Shown: positions 5,641 to 11,840 of the stretch, piece by piece
Position numbering within the stretch: position 1 is the first letter of the stretch
Layout of the letters: each line of letters opens with the position of its first letter
NCBI GenBank assembly: GCA_026770585.1
Contig: MU646353.1
Location: forward strand, 948,778 to 960,838
Direction of reading: 5' to 3'
Source: Baffinella frigidus
Lineage: Eukaryota; Cryptophyceae; Cryptomonadales; Baffinellaceae
Length of the DNA: 12,061 nt
The notes under the pieces: model-generated
Told to the model about the DNA's origin: nothing
Databases searched by the model: none
Seen by the model: the letters and a program-made list of their open reading frames with translations, nothing else
Translations under genes and position numbers: made by a program

Positions 5641-6110
5641 CTGATTGTTTTTTGGGGGGAGGGTTGAGCGGCACACGCGAGAGTGAATTGTGCTGATGAA
5701 CACGCGAAATATGAAAGGCGTTGAGTGGATTTTTTTTGAATGAAGCAACTCTCTTTCTGTGGTTGGTAGAGACCTTATCGGAGAACTCGTCTCAGAGGGA
5801 CTTGGAGAGAATAATAGAAAGACCTAGTAGAAAAAAGAAAGACATAAACACCACGTAGACCAATCGGAACACTACGGAGAACATTCTCAAGTCAATTATT
5901 GGATTTTTTCTAAGAAAACACGCCAAACGTCAGCAATTTTGGTCACGTTATGTCCAAATATCCGGGGAAACGTGCTTCGAAGCCTCCCGAGTGGAATGCT
6001 AGACAGAAAGACCTTATCGGAGTGCTCATTCCCGAGGGACTTGGAGGGCCCTTTCACATAAGACGTATCCACGATAGTTGGTAGCAGATTGTGTTATTTT
6101 TGTTGGTCGG
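5641..6110 (-). pseudogene. Decayed copies of the LSKESLGDDLSAKV exon
   Basis: Minus-strand segments 5773-5808 and 6012-6050 read as eroded versions (ILSKSL-stop-DEFSDKV and GPSKSLGNEHSDKV) of the intact exon at 6339-6406. Around them are degenerate AGAAAGAAAGAC motifs of the acceptor satellite. The rest of this 470-bp stretch shows no other gene. Confidence 0.5.
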
Positions 6111-6113
6111 GAC

Positions 6114-6199
6114 CTTGGCGGAGAGGTCGTCCCCGAGACTCTCCTTGGAGACGAGACTCTCCTTGGAGAGTGCCGCGAGCTGCTCCACCAAGTAGAATA
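6114..6199 (-). pseudogene. Copy of the LVEQLAALSKESLGDD exon with 18-bp internal duplication
   Basis: Same junctions as the 6339-6406 block (CTTTCTTTCTAG acceptor, AAG|GTCCCG donor). It carries an in-frame 18-bp duplication, so SKESL appears twice (SKESLVSKESLGDD). The frame remains open, so it could still be used as an alternative exon. Confidence 0.5.
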
Positions 6200-6510
6200 C
6201 TAGAAAGAAAGAACCACCACGTAAAATACTAGAAAGAAAGAAAGTAACACCGTGTTAGTATAGTCTTTCTCTCAAGAAGCTTATCCACGTTAGTTGGTGG
6301 GAGATTCTGTTGTTGGTGTTGGTGTTGTTGGTCGGGACCTTGGCGGAGAGGTCGTCCCCGAGGCTCTCCTTGGAGAGTGCCGCGAGTTGCTCCACCAAGT
6401 AGAATACTAGAAAGAAAGAATTACCGCGTAGAATACTAGAAAGAAAGTAAGGAACACCAGGTAGAATACTAGAAAGAAAGAAACAACAAGTGACATACTA
6501 GAAAGAAAGA
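6190..6510 (-). repeat. 30-bp satellite made of 3' splice-site sequence
   Basis: Six or more units of GTAGAATACTAGAAAGAAAG (plus) and a 10-bp variable tail. On minus each reads CTTTCTTTCTAGTATTCTAC, i.e. pyrimidine tract, TAG acceptor and the first bases of the FYLVEQL exon. Only the units at about 6191 and 6401 are followed by the full exon; the others are repeats of the junction alone. Confidence 0.75.
6339..6406 (-). CDS. Exon-like block (FYLVEQLAALSKESLGDDLS...)
   Basis: The best copy of a repeated exon. A minus-strand acceptor TTCTTTCTTTCTAG is followed by 68 nt (2 + 22 codons) reading FYLVEQLAALSKESLGDDLS then AK, and then AAG|GTCCCG. Heptad-like leucines suggest an amphipathic helix. 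Four other copies exist (5773, 6012, 6114, 6512) with decay, an 18-bp duplication and a 1-nt deletion respectively. This copy has no lesion. Family not recognised. Confidence 0.45.
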
Positions 6511-6511
6511 C

Positions 6512-6613
6512 CTTGGCGGAGGGTCGTCCCCGAGGCTCTCCTTGGCGAGTGCGGCGAGCTGGTCGTCGAGTACGGGGGCCAGCGCGAAGCAGTCGATCGT
6601 TAATCCCGAGGCC
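6512..6613 (-). pseudogene. Extended copy of the repeated exon with 1-nt deletion
   Basis: Minus strand after GTTGGCAG: ASGLTIDCFALAPVLDDQLA continuing ALAKESLGDD. It shares the second half with 6339-6406 but has a different N-terminal half. Near the end GACCCTCC replaces GACCTCTCC, a 1-nt loss that breaks the SAKV reading. The first half (ASGLTIDC) is the source-like unit of the satellite at 6600-7262. Confidence 0.45.
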
Positions 6614-7265
6614 CTGCCAACATCAACACCCAGAGAAGTCAATTGTCAGCCCGAAGGCCCTGCACACACCACCGCCCAGAGCAGTTGATCGTTAATCCCG
6701 AGGCCCTGCCAACAAGATCACGCGGGCTATCGTTAGTCCTGAGAACCTGCAAACACCCTCAGGACGTCGTCACTCTCTCTGCGAACAACGAGAGCAAAAG
6801 GACAAGGGCGAAGCAGTCGATCGTTGATCCCGAGGCCCTGCCGATAACAAGAGCAGTCAATCAATAGCCCTGAGGCCCTGCCAACAAGAGGACGAGGTCA
6901 CTCTACGAACGACGAAAGACGATGCGAACAACGAGAGCAAAGGGGCTAGCGCGAAGTAGTCGAACTTTAGTCCCGATGCCCTGCCAACACCAAGAGCAGT
7001 GAATCAATAGCCCTGAGGCCCTGCACACCACCGCCCAGAGCAGTCGATCGACAATCCTGAGGCCCTGCCAACGAGAGGACGCGGTTGATCGTTACTCATT
7101 CATCCCGAGGCCTTGCCTACACACAGAGAGGTCGATCGTTAGTCCTGAGAACCTGCAAACACCCACAGGACGTCGTCACTCTCTCTGCGAACACCGAGAG
7201 CACGGGCACAAGTGTGACGAAGTCGATCGTTAATCCCGAGGCCCTGCCGATACCGAGAGCACGTG
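6600..7265 (-). repeat. About 45-bp satellite, with a 125-bp higher-order repeat
   Basis: At least ten copies of TCGTTAATCCCGAGGCCCTG with 20-25 bp of variable sequence, at 40-50 bp intervals (near 6608, 6652, 6699, 6830, 6873, 6970, 7014, 7058, 7107, 7242). On minus each encodes GRASGLTID or a variant, the start of the 6512-6613 block. The longer segments 6730-6855 and 7133-7255 are a direct repeat, sharing CAGGACGTCGTCACTCTCTC. Confidence 0.8.
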
Positions 7266-7326
7266 GTCACTCTGAGAGCAGAGGGGAAGACACACCCTAC
7301 TCTCTTACCATCGCCTCTGTTCTCAC

Positions 7327-7359
7327 CCTGCTGGAAGTAGACGTCCCGCAAGTAGGCTA
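7327..7359 (-). CDS. Micro-exon candidate (AYLRDVYFQQ)
   Basis: Minus strand: acceptor CGTTTCTGTCTCAG, then 33 nt (2 + 10 codons + 1) reading AYLRDVYFQQ, then CAGG|GTGAGA, the best donor in this half of the window. The following sequence has a second acceptor-like CCCCTCTGCTCTCAG near 7274-7288. Splice signals are strong but the exon is tiny, and its entry phase does not match the 7774-7865 block upstream on minus. Product unknown. Confidence 0.35.
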
Positions 7360-7429
7360 CTGAGACAGAAACGCCCCACGGCCGAGTTTTTGCAGAATGG
7401 AGAGGTTGGAGTAGGGGTTGGAGTCCGAA

Positions 7430-7773
7430 TCTTGTGGGGTGGGGGTGGGGACGGACCAGCTGGCCTCTGCGGCGAGGGTGGACATGACAGAGCAGGATTG
7501 CGTGACAAGGAGGCCATAGGGTTTGAGGTATGGAGTGTGTAGAATGTAGGGTGTGGGGGTGGGACGATGTAGGGTGTGGGGGTGGGACGATGTAGGGTGT
7601 GGGGGGTGGGACGATGTGGGGTGTGGGGGGGGGACGAACCAGCTGGCCTGTGCGGCGAGAGTGGAGGTGATAGAGCAGGGCTGCACGACGAGCAGAAGGC
7701 CATAGGGTTTGGGGTATGGAGTGTGGAGTGTAGGGTGAGGGGGGTGGGACGATGTAGGGTGTGGGGGTGGGAC
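7430..7773 (-). repeat. Two decayed exon-module copies with 23-bp minisatellite spacers
   Basis: Copies at about 7451-7525 and 7631-7710 repeat the second half of the 7774-7865 block: on minus, GLLVTQSCSVMSTLAAEASW and GLLLVVQPCSITSTLAAQAS. Between them are runs of GGACGATGTAGGGTGTGGGG (about 23 bp each, near 7560-7630 and 7745-7770). Both copies begin after a GCCATAGGGTTTG telomere-like junction rather than the true exon start. Confidence 0.75.
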
Positions 7774-7865
7774 GAACCAGCTGGCCTGTGCGGCGAGAGT
7801 GGAGGTGACAGAGCAGGGCTGCGCGACGAGCAGGAGGTCTTCGAGGACGATCGTCGTCCACTTGC
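7774..7865 (-). CDS. Exon (KWTTIVLEDLLLVAQPCSVT...), unknown product
   Basis: Minus strand, 92 nt (2 + 30 codons): KWTTIVLEDLLLVAQPCSVT then STLAAQASWF, followed by TTC|GTCCCA. Codon use is G/C-ending throughout. It begins after ACGACAG| at the end of a telomere-like block. Joined to 8083-8119 it restores IKT-GK-WTT in frame (phase 1). It looks like a mixed helix/strand protein core; no family recognised. Two partial copies lie downstream on minus. Confidence 0.55.
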
Positions 7866-8082
7866 CTGTCGTTGAGGGTTTTGGGGTAAGGGTTTGGGGT
7901 TTGGGGTTTGGGGTTTAGGGTTTAGGGTTTGGAGTTTAGGGTTTAGAGTTTAGGGTTTGGGGGTTCGGGTTTAGGGTTTAGGGGTTAGGGGTTAAGGGGT
8001 TAGGGTTAAGGGTTAAGGGTTTAGGGCTAGGGTTTCGGGTTGAGGGTGTAGGGTTTAGGGTGCAGGGTGTAGGGGCACTTGC
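7866..8082 (-). other. Candidate GC-AG intron built from telomere-like repeats
   Basis: A 217-nt interval, on minus from GCAAGT (donor) to ACAG (acceptor). Its body, 7871-8075, is degenerate TTTGGGG/TTTAGGG, C-rich on minus. The 12-mer CACTTGCCTGTC occurs exactly at 7859-7870 and 8076-8087, so the block is bounded by a duplication that also supplies both splice sites. This is what insertion with target duplication followed by splicing would leave. The alternative is a tandem exon-edge duplication without splicing. Confidence 0.55.
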
Positions 8083-8119
8083 CTGTCTTGATTGTGTCGA
8101 GCGTCCGCTCGCTCAGAAC
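8083..8119 (-). CDS. Exon (VLSERTLDTIKT), upstream partner of 7774-7865
   Basis: Minus strand, 37 nt after CCACAATCAG: VLSERTLDTIKT plus one base, then GCAAGTG. In-frame stops lie just upstream of the acceptor (TAA near 8130), which supports an exon start here. The next block continues the frame as GKWTTIVLED. Short, and dependent on the intron model for support. Confidence 0.45.
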
Positions 8120-8129
8120 CTGATTGTGG

Positions 8130-8275
8130 AGAGTTTAGAGTTTGAAAGATCGGTTGGGGGGTTAGGTGTTGGGGTTTTGGGGAGTAGTGTTCAGTGTTCA
8201 CCCACAAAGAGCGGTCTGGGGTTTGGGGTTGGGGGTTATGGCTTCCGTGTTAGGGGTTTGGGGGCCAGGTGTACG
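8130..8275 (-). repeat. Degenerate G-rich telomere-like patch
   Basis: Scattered TTTGGGG, TTAGGGG and GTTGGGG motifs around a short unique stretch. No coding block recognised. Confidence 0.5.
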
Positions 8276-8768
8276 GGAAACGCCGACCTTGGAAACGGGG
8301 AGGTCTCTCTGACCACACACCGCACTACCACGCGATTTCTCCATAACCTAACTCATACGTAGATAATTCATAAACTCTACTGCAGCCAGTCCGTAGGGAC
8401 ATAGGGATATTCCCAGGGATATCCCCACGGAAAGTCGCTCCGTTTCGGGAAGAAATCCGGGGAACGGGCGACCTTGGAGGGTTGAGGGTGTATAGTCTCT
8501 GATTTCATCTCGGAACATACCAGAATCTGTCCACATAAAAAGGCGTAAGATAGCATCATTGTATGCCTAAAATAGCATATACACCCTTATCTTCGGCGTC
8601 GGAAGCCTCAGATAGCGGGAAATATTGTGTCTTGTTCCGAAATTAGAGTAGTCAACGAGCGCGACGGTGTGGCCTGGAACAGCGACCTTGGTGACTGGAC
8701 TCCACGACTAACTGTACACCTGTACAACTGACACTAAACAGTTCACCTGTAAAAATAACAACACCAAG
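8276..8768. other. No supported gene
   Basis: About 490 bp without a convincing exon. CCGTAGGGACATAGGG at 8391-8406 repeats a piece of the 54-bp block (1543-1596) and is followed by two GGGATATYCCC-like motifs. The minus frames here lack splice context and codon bias. Confidence 0.5.
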
Positions 8769-9337
8769 CCACACAGCGGGCTACGAAGGGATTTTCGGGC
8801 GCTGACAGCCCGAGTTTGCGTTGCCTTATCCGTAGGAACCTCCCTATGTCCCTACGGGTTGCCTACAGTAGGGTCCTAGGTCTCATCGCTTAGGTATTAT
8901 TGGGCCTTTCAAGGGCCTCAGGCGCACTGACGGTCACGTGACCCAGAATCCTGCAGAAGGCGAGCAAGTGCTGACTGCCGTTGAGTTTGTACCAGGAAGT
9001 CGGGACGTGACCGATGAAGTTTGAATATATCGCGTGTTTTGTGACCTTCAGCGGTAATTTACTACACCAGTGGCGGGGGACCAAGCCCCCCGCAGGGGCC
9101 GCCGGAGGCTTGTTAGGACCCCCTCCGATGTGAATTCGTTTCACGCATCGGGGAGGGACCAGACGCCCGGGAAGCCCTCCGCAGGGGTCGACCGGGATTC
9201 GGGTCGCGCAGCAAGCCCCCCGTAGGGGCCGCCGGAGGCTTGTTAGGTCCTCCTCCAGTGGCTTGCCTCGCCTTGAAAGGCCCTTACGACGGCGTGCCTC
9301 CACTTTATTCAAAATCCCTTCGAAGTCCGCTGTGTGG
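8769..9337 (+). mobile_element. 162-bp TIR element, copy 2, split by insertion
   Basis: Left end CCACACAGCGGGCTACGAAG and right end (reading GCTGTGTGG) match the intact copy at 2539-2700. The interior up to CGCTTAGG (about 8895) also matches. The remaining right part resumes near 9305 with TTATTCAAAATCCC. About 400 bp of extra DNA lies between, holding its own inverted repeats. This is a nested insertion. Confidence 0.75.
8902..9284. mobile_element. Nested element inside the split copy
   Basis: GGGCCTTTCAAGG at 8902-8914 is the reverse complement of CCTTGAAAGGCCC near 9271-9283, a candidate terminal inverted repeat. Inside are two 45-bp direct repeats (9082-9126 and 9212-9256; CAAGCCCCCCGYAGGGGCCG), a third weak copy near 9172, and a hairpin around 9122-9158 (CCCTCCGATG...CATCGGGGAGGG). 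The long minus frame crossing it is probably incidental. Exact ends are uncertain, because the host element match breaks slightly outside these arms on the right. Confidence 0.5.
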
Positions 9338-9354
9338 TGAGGAAGAGCTAGGAC

Positions 9355-9477
9355 CTTTGAGACGCTTGGCGCGGAGTTCCCGGCAGGAGAGGAGGCGACC
9401 GTGTACGTCATTGCGGGGAAGTCCGACTCGGGGGTGAAGAGCACGTGCCACACGCACCGGTACACGCCAGGCGCCAC
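9355..9477 (-). CDS. Exon (VAPGVYRCVWHVLFTPESDF...), unknown product
   Basis: The strongest single protein-like block on the minus strand. Acceptor CACGTCGCAG is followed by 41 codons, VAPGVYRCVWHVLFTPESDF then PAMTYTVASSPAGNSAPSVS and K, then AAG|GTCCTA. Third codon positions are strongly G/C. The alternating YRCVWHVLF and MTYTVASS segments suggest beta strands, like an extracellular or carbohydrate-binding beta-sandwich; this is inference, as no family is recognised. Phase 0 at both ends. The frame stays open on both sides of the junctions, so exact edges are tentative. The split 162-bp element ends 17 bp beyond its 3' edge. Confidence 0.55.
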
Positions 9478-9496
9478 CTGCGACGTGACCCGCCGT

Positions 9497-9590
9497 TGAA
9501 AAACATTGATATAATTATTCAATAAAATTGTTATATTTATGAAAATTATACATTCAACCAAATTATGCTACATGTTTTTTTAAAAAAATG
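9497..9590. other. AT-rich island
   Basis: About 90 bp dominated by A/T (ATATAATTATTCAATAAAAT and similar, then a T8/A7 run), immediately upstream on minus of the exon at 9355-9477. It could be an intron segment or part of an older element. No gene. Confidence 0.5.
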
Positions 9591-9642
9591 ACGTCACTCG
9601 CCGTTTCAAATGGTCAAAATGAGAGGAGCGCCACACCGAGGC

Positions 9643-9796
9643 CTAGATCTGACCGACTAAAGTTGGTGAAGTACGAAATTCGCCCTCCCCGAATTCTCCC
9701 ATGTGAATTTCCAGATAAATGCTAAGATTCACATGGGAGAATTCGGGGGGGGGGGGCGAATTTCGTACGCGCCCAACTTTACTCGGTCTGAGCTAG
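9643..9796. mobile_element. 154-bp foldback element, relative of 3114-3266
   Basis: Ends CTAGATCTGACCG / CGGTCTGAGCTAG. Long arms 9649-9708 and 9728-9789 pair almost fully, including GAATTCTCCCATGTGAA. The centre has a C-run on the left (CCCTCCCC) against G12 on the right, as in the 153-bp element. Flanks GAGGC (9638-9642) and GAGCC (9797-9801) match in four of five bases, consistent with a 5-bp target duplication. Confidence 0.75.
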
Positions 9797-9801
9797 GAGC
9801 C

Positions 9802-10062
9802 ACACAACGCTGACATTGGCCTTTTCTTAAATGTTGGTTTTGAGGTCGCGTCCAGGATTGGTACTGAGTTGTGATCAAGTTGGTCACGTAACTCTACATA
9901 ATTTCGTAGAGTTTACCAGACCAACTCCCTTGCGACCCTCTAAAAGAAGGCTGTATAAATATTCCAATTGTAGCCTCGTGTGGAGGCTGTGCTGCCAAAG
10001 CGTTGATCGGTAGGCAAAAGCTGAGACGTCCGGGGAAGAAGGGCTCGAAGGGATGGGGAGGA
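9802..10062. other. No supported gene
   Basis: Unique sequence without a convincing exon; a 60-codon plus frame has no splice or codon support. Near 10040-10062 the minus strand enters a weak copy of the HLEN exon end (AQLNDVH). Confidence 0.4.
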
Positions 10063-10387
10063 TGCACGTCGTTGAGCTGGGCTTCGGGTTCTCCGGTTCG
10101 AGTTTCGGGATCCGGGATCAGGGTTTCGGGTTTCAGGATGCGGGTTTCGGGATTCGGGATCCGGGTTTCGAGTTTCGGGTATTGGGTATTGGGATTCGGG
10201 ATTGGGGTTTTGGGTTTCGGGTTTCGGGTTTCGGATAGCGGGGTTGAGGGCGCACGTCGTCGAGGTGGGCTTCGGGTCCCGCGTTTCGGGATCCGGGATC
10301 CGGGATCCGGGATTCGGGATTCGGGATTCGGGTTTCGGGATGCGGGATTCGGGATTCGGGAAGCGGGTTTCGGGTTTGGGGGCGCAC
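10063..10387 (-). repeat. Telomere-like array 4 (TTTCGGG / ATTCGGG / ATCCGGG) with exon-end copies
   Basis: Over 35 heptamers in which the T-tract is altered to TTTCGGG, ATTCGGG or ATCCGGG, in short homogeneous runs. On minus, small copies of the end of the 10388-10456 exon (AHLDD|GTGCGC near 10242-10265 and AQLND|GTGCAT near 10063-10085) interrupt it. The plus frame through this array (to 10413) is only repeat translation (GFGFRVSG-like). Confidence 0.85.
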
Positions 10388-10456
10388 GTTTTCTAGGTGG
10401 ACCGAGACGTTGAAGTTGCAGATCGAGAGCACTTGCACTACCAGGTCCGATGCCGC
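10388..10456 (-). CDS. Exon (AASDLVVQVLSICNFNVSVH...), unknown product
   Basis: Minus strand, exactly 23 codons between ACCCGAAGCAG and GTGCGC: AASDLVVQVLSICNFNVSVH then LEN. Phase 0 on both sides. It directly follows an array of CCCGAAA heptamers that would serve as the intron 3' region. The hydrophobic pattern suits a buried helix/strand. Two degraded copies of its 3' edge lie within the next array. Family not recognised. Confidence 0.45.
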
Positions 10457-10460
10457 CTGC

Positions 10461-10575
10461 TTCGGGTTTCGGGTTTCGGGTTTCGGGTTTCGGGTTTGGG
10501 GTTTGGGGTTTAGGGTTTAGGGTTTAGGGTTTGGAGTTTGGAGTTGGAGTTTGGAGTTTGGGATGTGGGGTTGAC
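10461..10575 (-). repeat. Telomere-like array 5 (TTTCGGG to TTTGGGG to TTTAGGG)
   Basis: Runs of TTTCGGG, then TTTGGGG, TTTAGGG, and TTTGGAG/TTGGAG in order. C-rich on minus, immediately upstream of the 10388-10456 exon on that strand. Confidence 0.85.
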
Positions 10576-10587
10576 GAGTCGTAACGA

Positions 10588-10630
10588 GCCCTAAACCCTA
10601 ACCCCTAACCCCTATTCCCTAACCCCTAAG
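10588..10630 (+). repeat. Inverted telomere-like patch (CCCTAAA/CCCCTAAC)
   Basis: The only clearly C-rich-on-plus telomeric patch in the right half: CCCTAAACCCTAACCCCTAA and related. It faces the G-rich array ending at about 10575, giving a head-to-head arrangement with 12 bp between. Confidence 0.8.
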
Positions 10631-10641
10631 GTCGGTTGGAC

Positions 10642-10737
10642 CTGTCCGATAAGGTGGCGCATCTCTTTTCGCTGGCCCTCCAGCACCTTCCGCTCTGCCT
10701 GCCGGGTGCTGAGGACCGAGGCCGGCAGCTGCGCCTC
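10642..10737 (-). CDS. Exon, coiled-coil-like (EAQLPASVLSTRQAERKVLE...)
   Basis: Minus strand, exactly 32 codons between GGCGACAG and ACAG|GTCCAA: EAQLPASVLSTRQAERKVLE then GQRKEMRHLIGQ. Phase 0 both sides. The charged heptad pattern from RQAERKVLEGQRKEM suggests a coiled coil. The first few codons (QEAQL) recur near 10856-10875, 11062-11080, 11220-11235 and 11326-11340, each beside telomere-like or minisatellite DNA, so the exon's 5' edge has been copied several times. Family not recognised. Confidence 0.45.
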
Positions 10738-10751
10738 CTGTCGCCCCCAAG

Positions 10752-10798
10752 GTTTAGGGTTTAGGGTTTAGGGTTTAGGGTTTAGGGTTTAGGGTTGA
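10752..10798 (-). repeat. Interstitial TTTAGGG array
   Basis: Six perfect TTTAGGG units. Same sequence as the chromosome end and in the same orientation, about 1.2 kb inward. Confidence 0.95.
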
Positions 10799-10896
10799 GT
10801 GTTGAGACACTGGTCAACAACCCGTAGTCTTCAGGGATGATGGTGTAGGGTTTGGCCGGCAGCCGCGCCTCCTGCAGGGGGATATCGATCAACGCA

Positions 10897-10973
10897 AGGC
10901 TCAAGGGCCTCATCCAACTCAAGGTTCAAGGGCCGCATCAACTGACGGTTCAAGGGCCTCATTTAGGACCTGC
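10897..10973 (+). repeat. 24-bp tandem repeat, three units
   Basis: Units of CTCAAGGGCCTCATCCAACT type starting near 10898, 10921 and 10945. The last unit continues into TTAGGACCTGCACCGAGAGTAGTAAAGAAG, which recurs as a reverse complement at 4486-4550. On minus the units read NEALEPSVDAALEP until a stop. Confidence 0.75.
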
Positions 10974-11100
10974 ACCGAGAGTAGTAAAGAAGAAGAAGAG
11001 GAGGATATCGAGAGGGGTTGGACAAGGCGTTTCTCAGTCCAACCCGGGAAGTAACACCGAGGACGGCAGCTGCGCCTCCTGCCCCCCCCCAGGCCGCACG

Positions 11101-11208
11101 CGTAAGTTGACACGTGGTCGTAAGTTGACGCGTACGCGGAAGTTGACACACACGCGTAAGTTGACACGCACGCGTAAGTTGACGCACGGTCGTAAGTTGA
11201 TACGGTGG
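11101..11208 (+). repeat. 18-bp minisatellite A, six exact-length units
   Basis: Six head-to-tail units of exactly 18 bp, CGTAAGTTGAC plus seven variable bases. Five of six contain GTAAG, and GTAAGT is a perfect 5' splice consensus. The array is preceded by C9 and CAGGCCGCACG. In one plus frame the units read RKLTRG, RKLTRT, RKLTHT and so on. Confidence 0.95.
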
Positions 11209-11284
11209 TCTCCATCCCGTGGCGCTGGGCCTCCTGTCCCCCCAAGGTTTAGGGTTTGGGGTTGAGGGTGGAGTGTTCCGCATC

Positions 11285-11431
11285 CGTAAGTTGACGCGTG
11301 GTTTTAAGTTGACGAGATGGTCACCAAGCTGCGCCTTCTGCCCCCCCCCAGGCCGCACGCGTAAGTTGACACACATGCATAAGTTGACGCGTACGCGTAA
11401 GTTGACGAGCGTTCGTAAGTTGATATGATGG
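11285..11431 (+). repeat. 18-bp minisatellite B, two plus four units
   Basis: Units 11285-11302 and 11303-11320, then a 39-bp interruption with the same C-run and CAGGCCGCACG leader, then four units at 11360-11431. Same unit as minisatellite A. Confidence 0.9.
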
Positions 11432-11497
11432 TCTCCAGCCCATGGTCTTCAGGGGTTATGGTGTGGGGTTTAGCGCTCAGGGTTTAGGGGTACGAAC

Positions 11498-11640
11498 GTT
11501 GGCTCCCTCGATAGAGGCGTCTGTCTCCCGAATGCCCTTCTCGAGAAACTCACGGTTTTGGGCTTGTACAAAATGGATACTGTGAATCTTACTTTTGTCG
11601 GGGACTCGGCAGTCGATCCATACCCACACTCTGCCTTTTT
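11498..11640 (-). CDS. Exon-like block with ETDASIEEAN motif
   Basis: The minus frame reads SIHFVQAQNREFLEKGIRET then DASIEGAN before GTTCGT. Its last 15 codons are homologous to the 11841-11902 exon (EKSIQETDAAIEEAN). The upstream part (CRVPDKSKIHSIHFVQAQNR) has no second copy, so its 5' limit is uncertain; the frame is open to 11719. A charged, helical, coiled-coil-like tail. It may be a genuine alternative exon or a relic. Family not recognised. Confidence 0.4.
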
Positions 11641-11705
11641 TGTAGGATCGAGTGCCATCCCCCCGCGACATGCGAAAATGGTTTAGTGGTTGCTTAGGGT
11701 TTATA

Positions 11706-11790
11706 GTGTACGTTGGCATCCTAGATAGAGGCGTCCGTCTCCTGAATGCGCCTCCCCGATGGAGGCGTCTGTGTCAGCAACCCGTGGTCG
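11706..11790 (-). pseudogene. Two broken ETDASIEEAN copies
   Basis: Minus strand: RIQETDASI followed by a stop and DAN near 11708-11750. Another partial copy, TDASIGEA, sits just before it at about 11751-11775. The stop and the fusion of two partial copies mark this as decayed. Confidence 0.55.
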
Positions 11791-11840
11791 GTGGTTGAGG
11801 GTTCAGGGCTCAGGGTCTAGGGAGTAGGATTTGGGGGTAC

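Larger units (their letters stand above)
10820..11480 (-). repeat. About 600-bp higher-order duplication
   Basis: GTCTTCAGGGATGATGGTGT (about 10826) and GTCTTCAGGGGTTATGGTGT (about 11445) mark the same position in two units. Each unit also carries a QEAQL exon edge, a C-run with CAGGCCGCACG, and 18-bp repeats. The units differ in length and content. Confidence 0.5.

Noticed and set aside
7139-7861. 240-codon minus frame
   Set aside because: Open because of tandem repeats; the exon-module copies are better read in another minus frame (TIVLEDLLLVAQPC).
10003-10413. 136-codon plus frame rich in GFGFRVSG
   Set aside because: Pure translation of TTTCGGG-type heptamers; the minus frame over part of this region is repeat translation as well.
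11101-11431. CRISPR array
   Set aside because: The 18-bp units are contiguous with no unique spacers, and the genome is eukaryotic.
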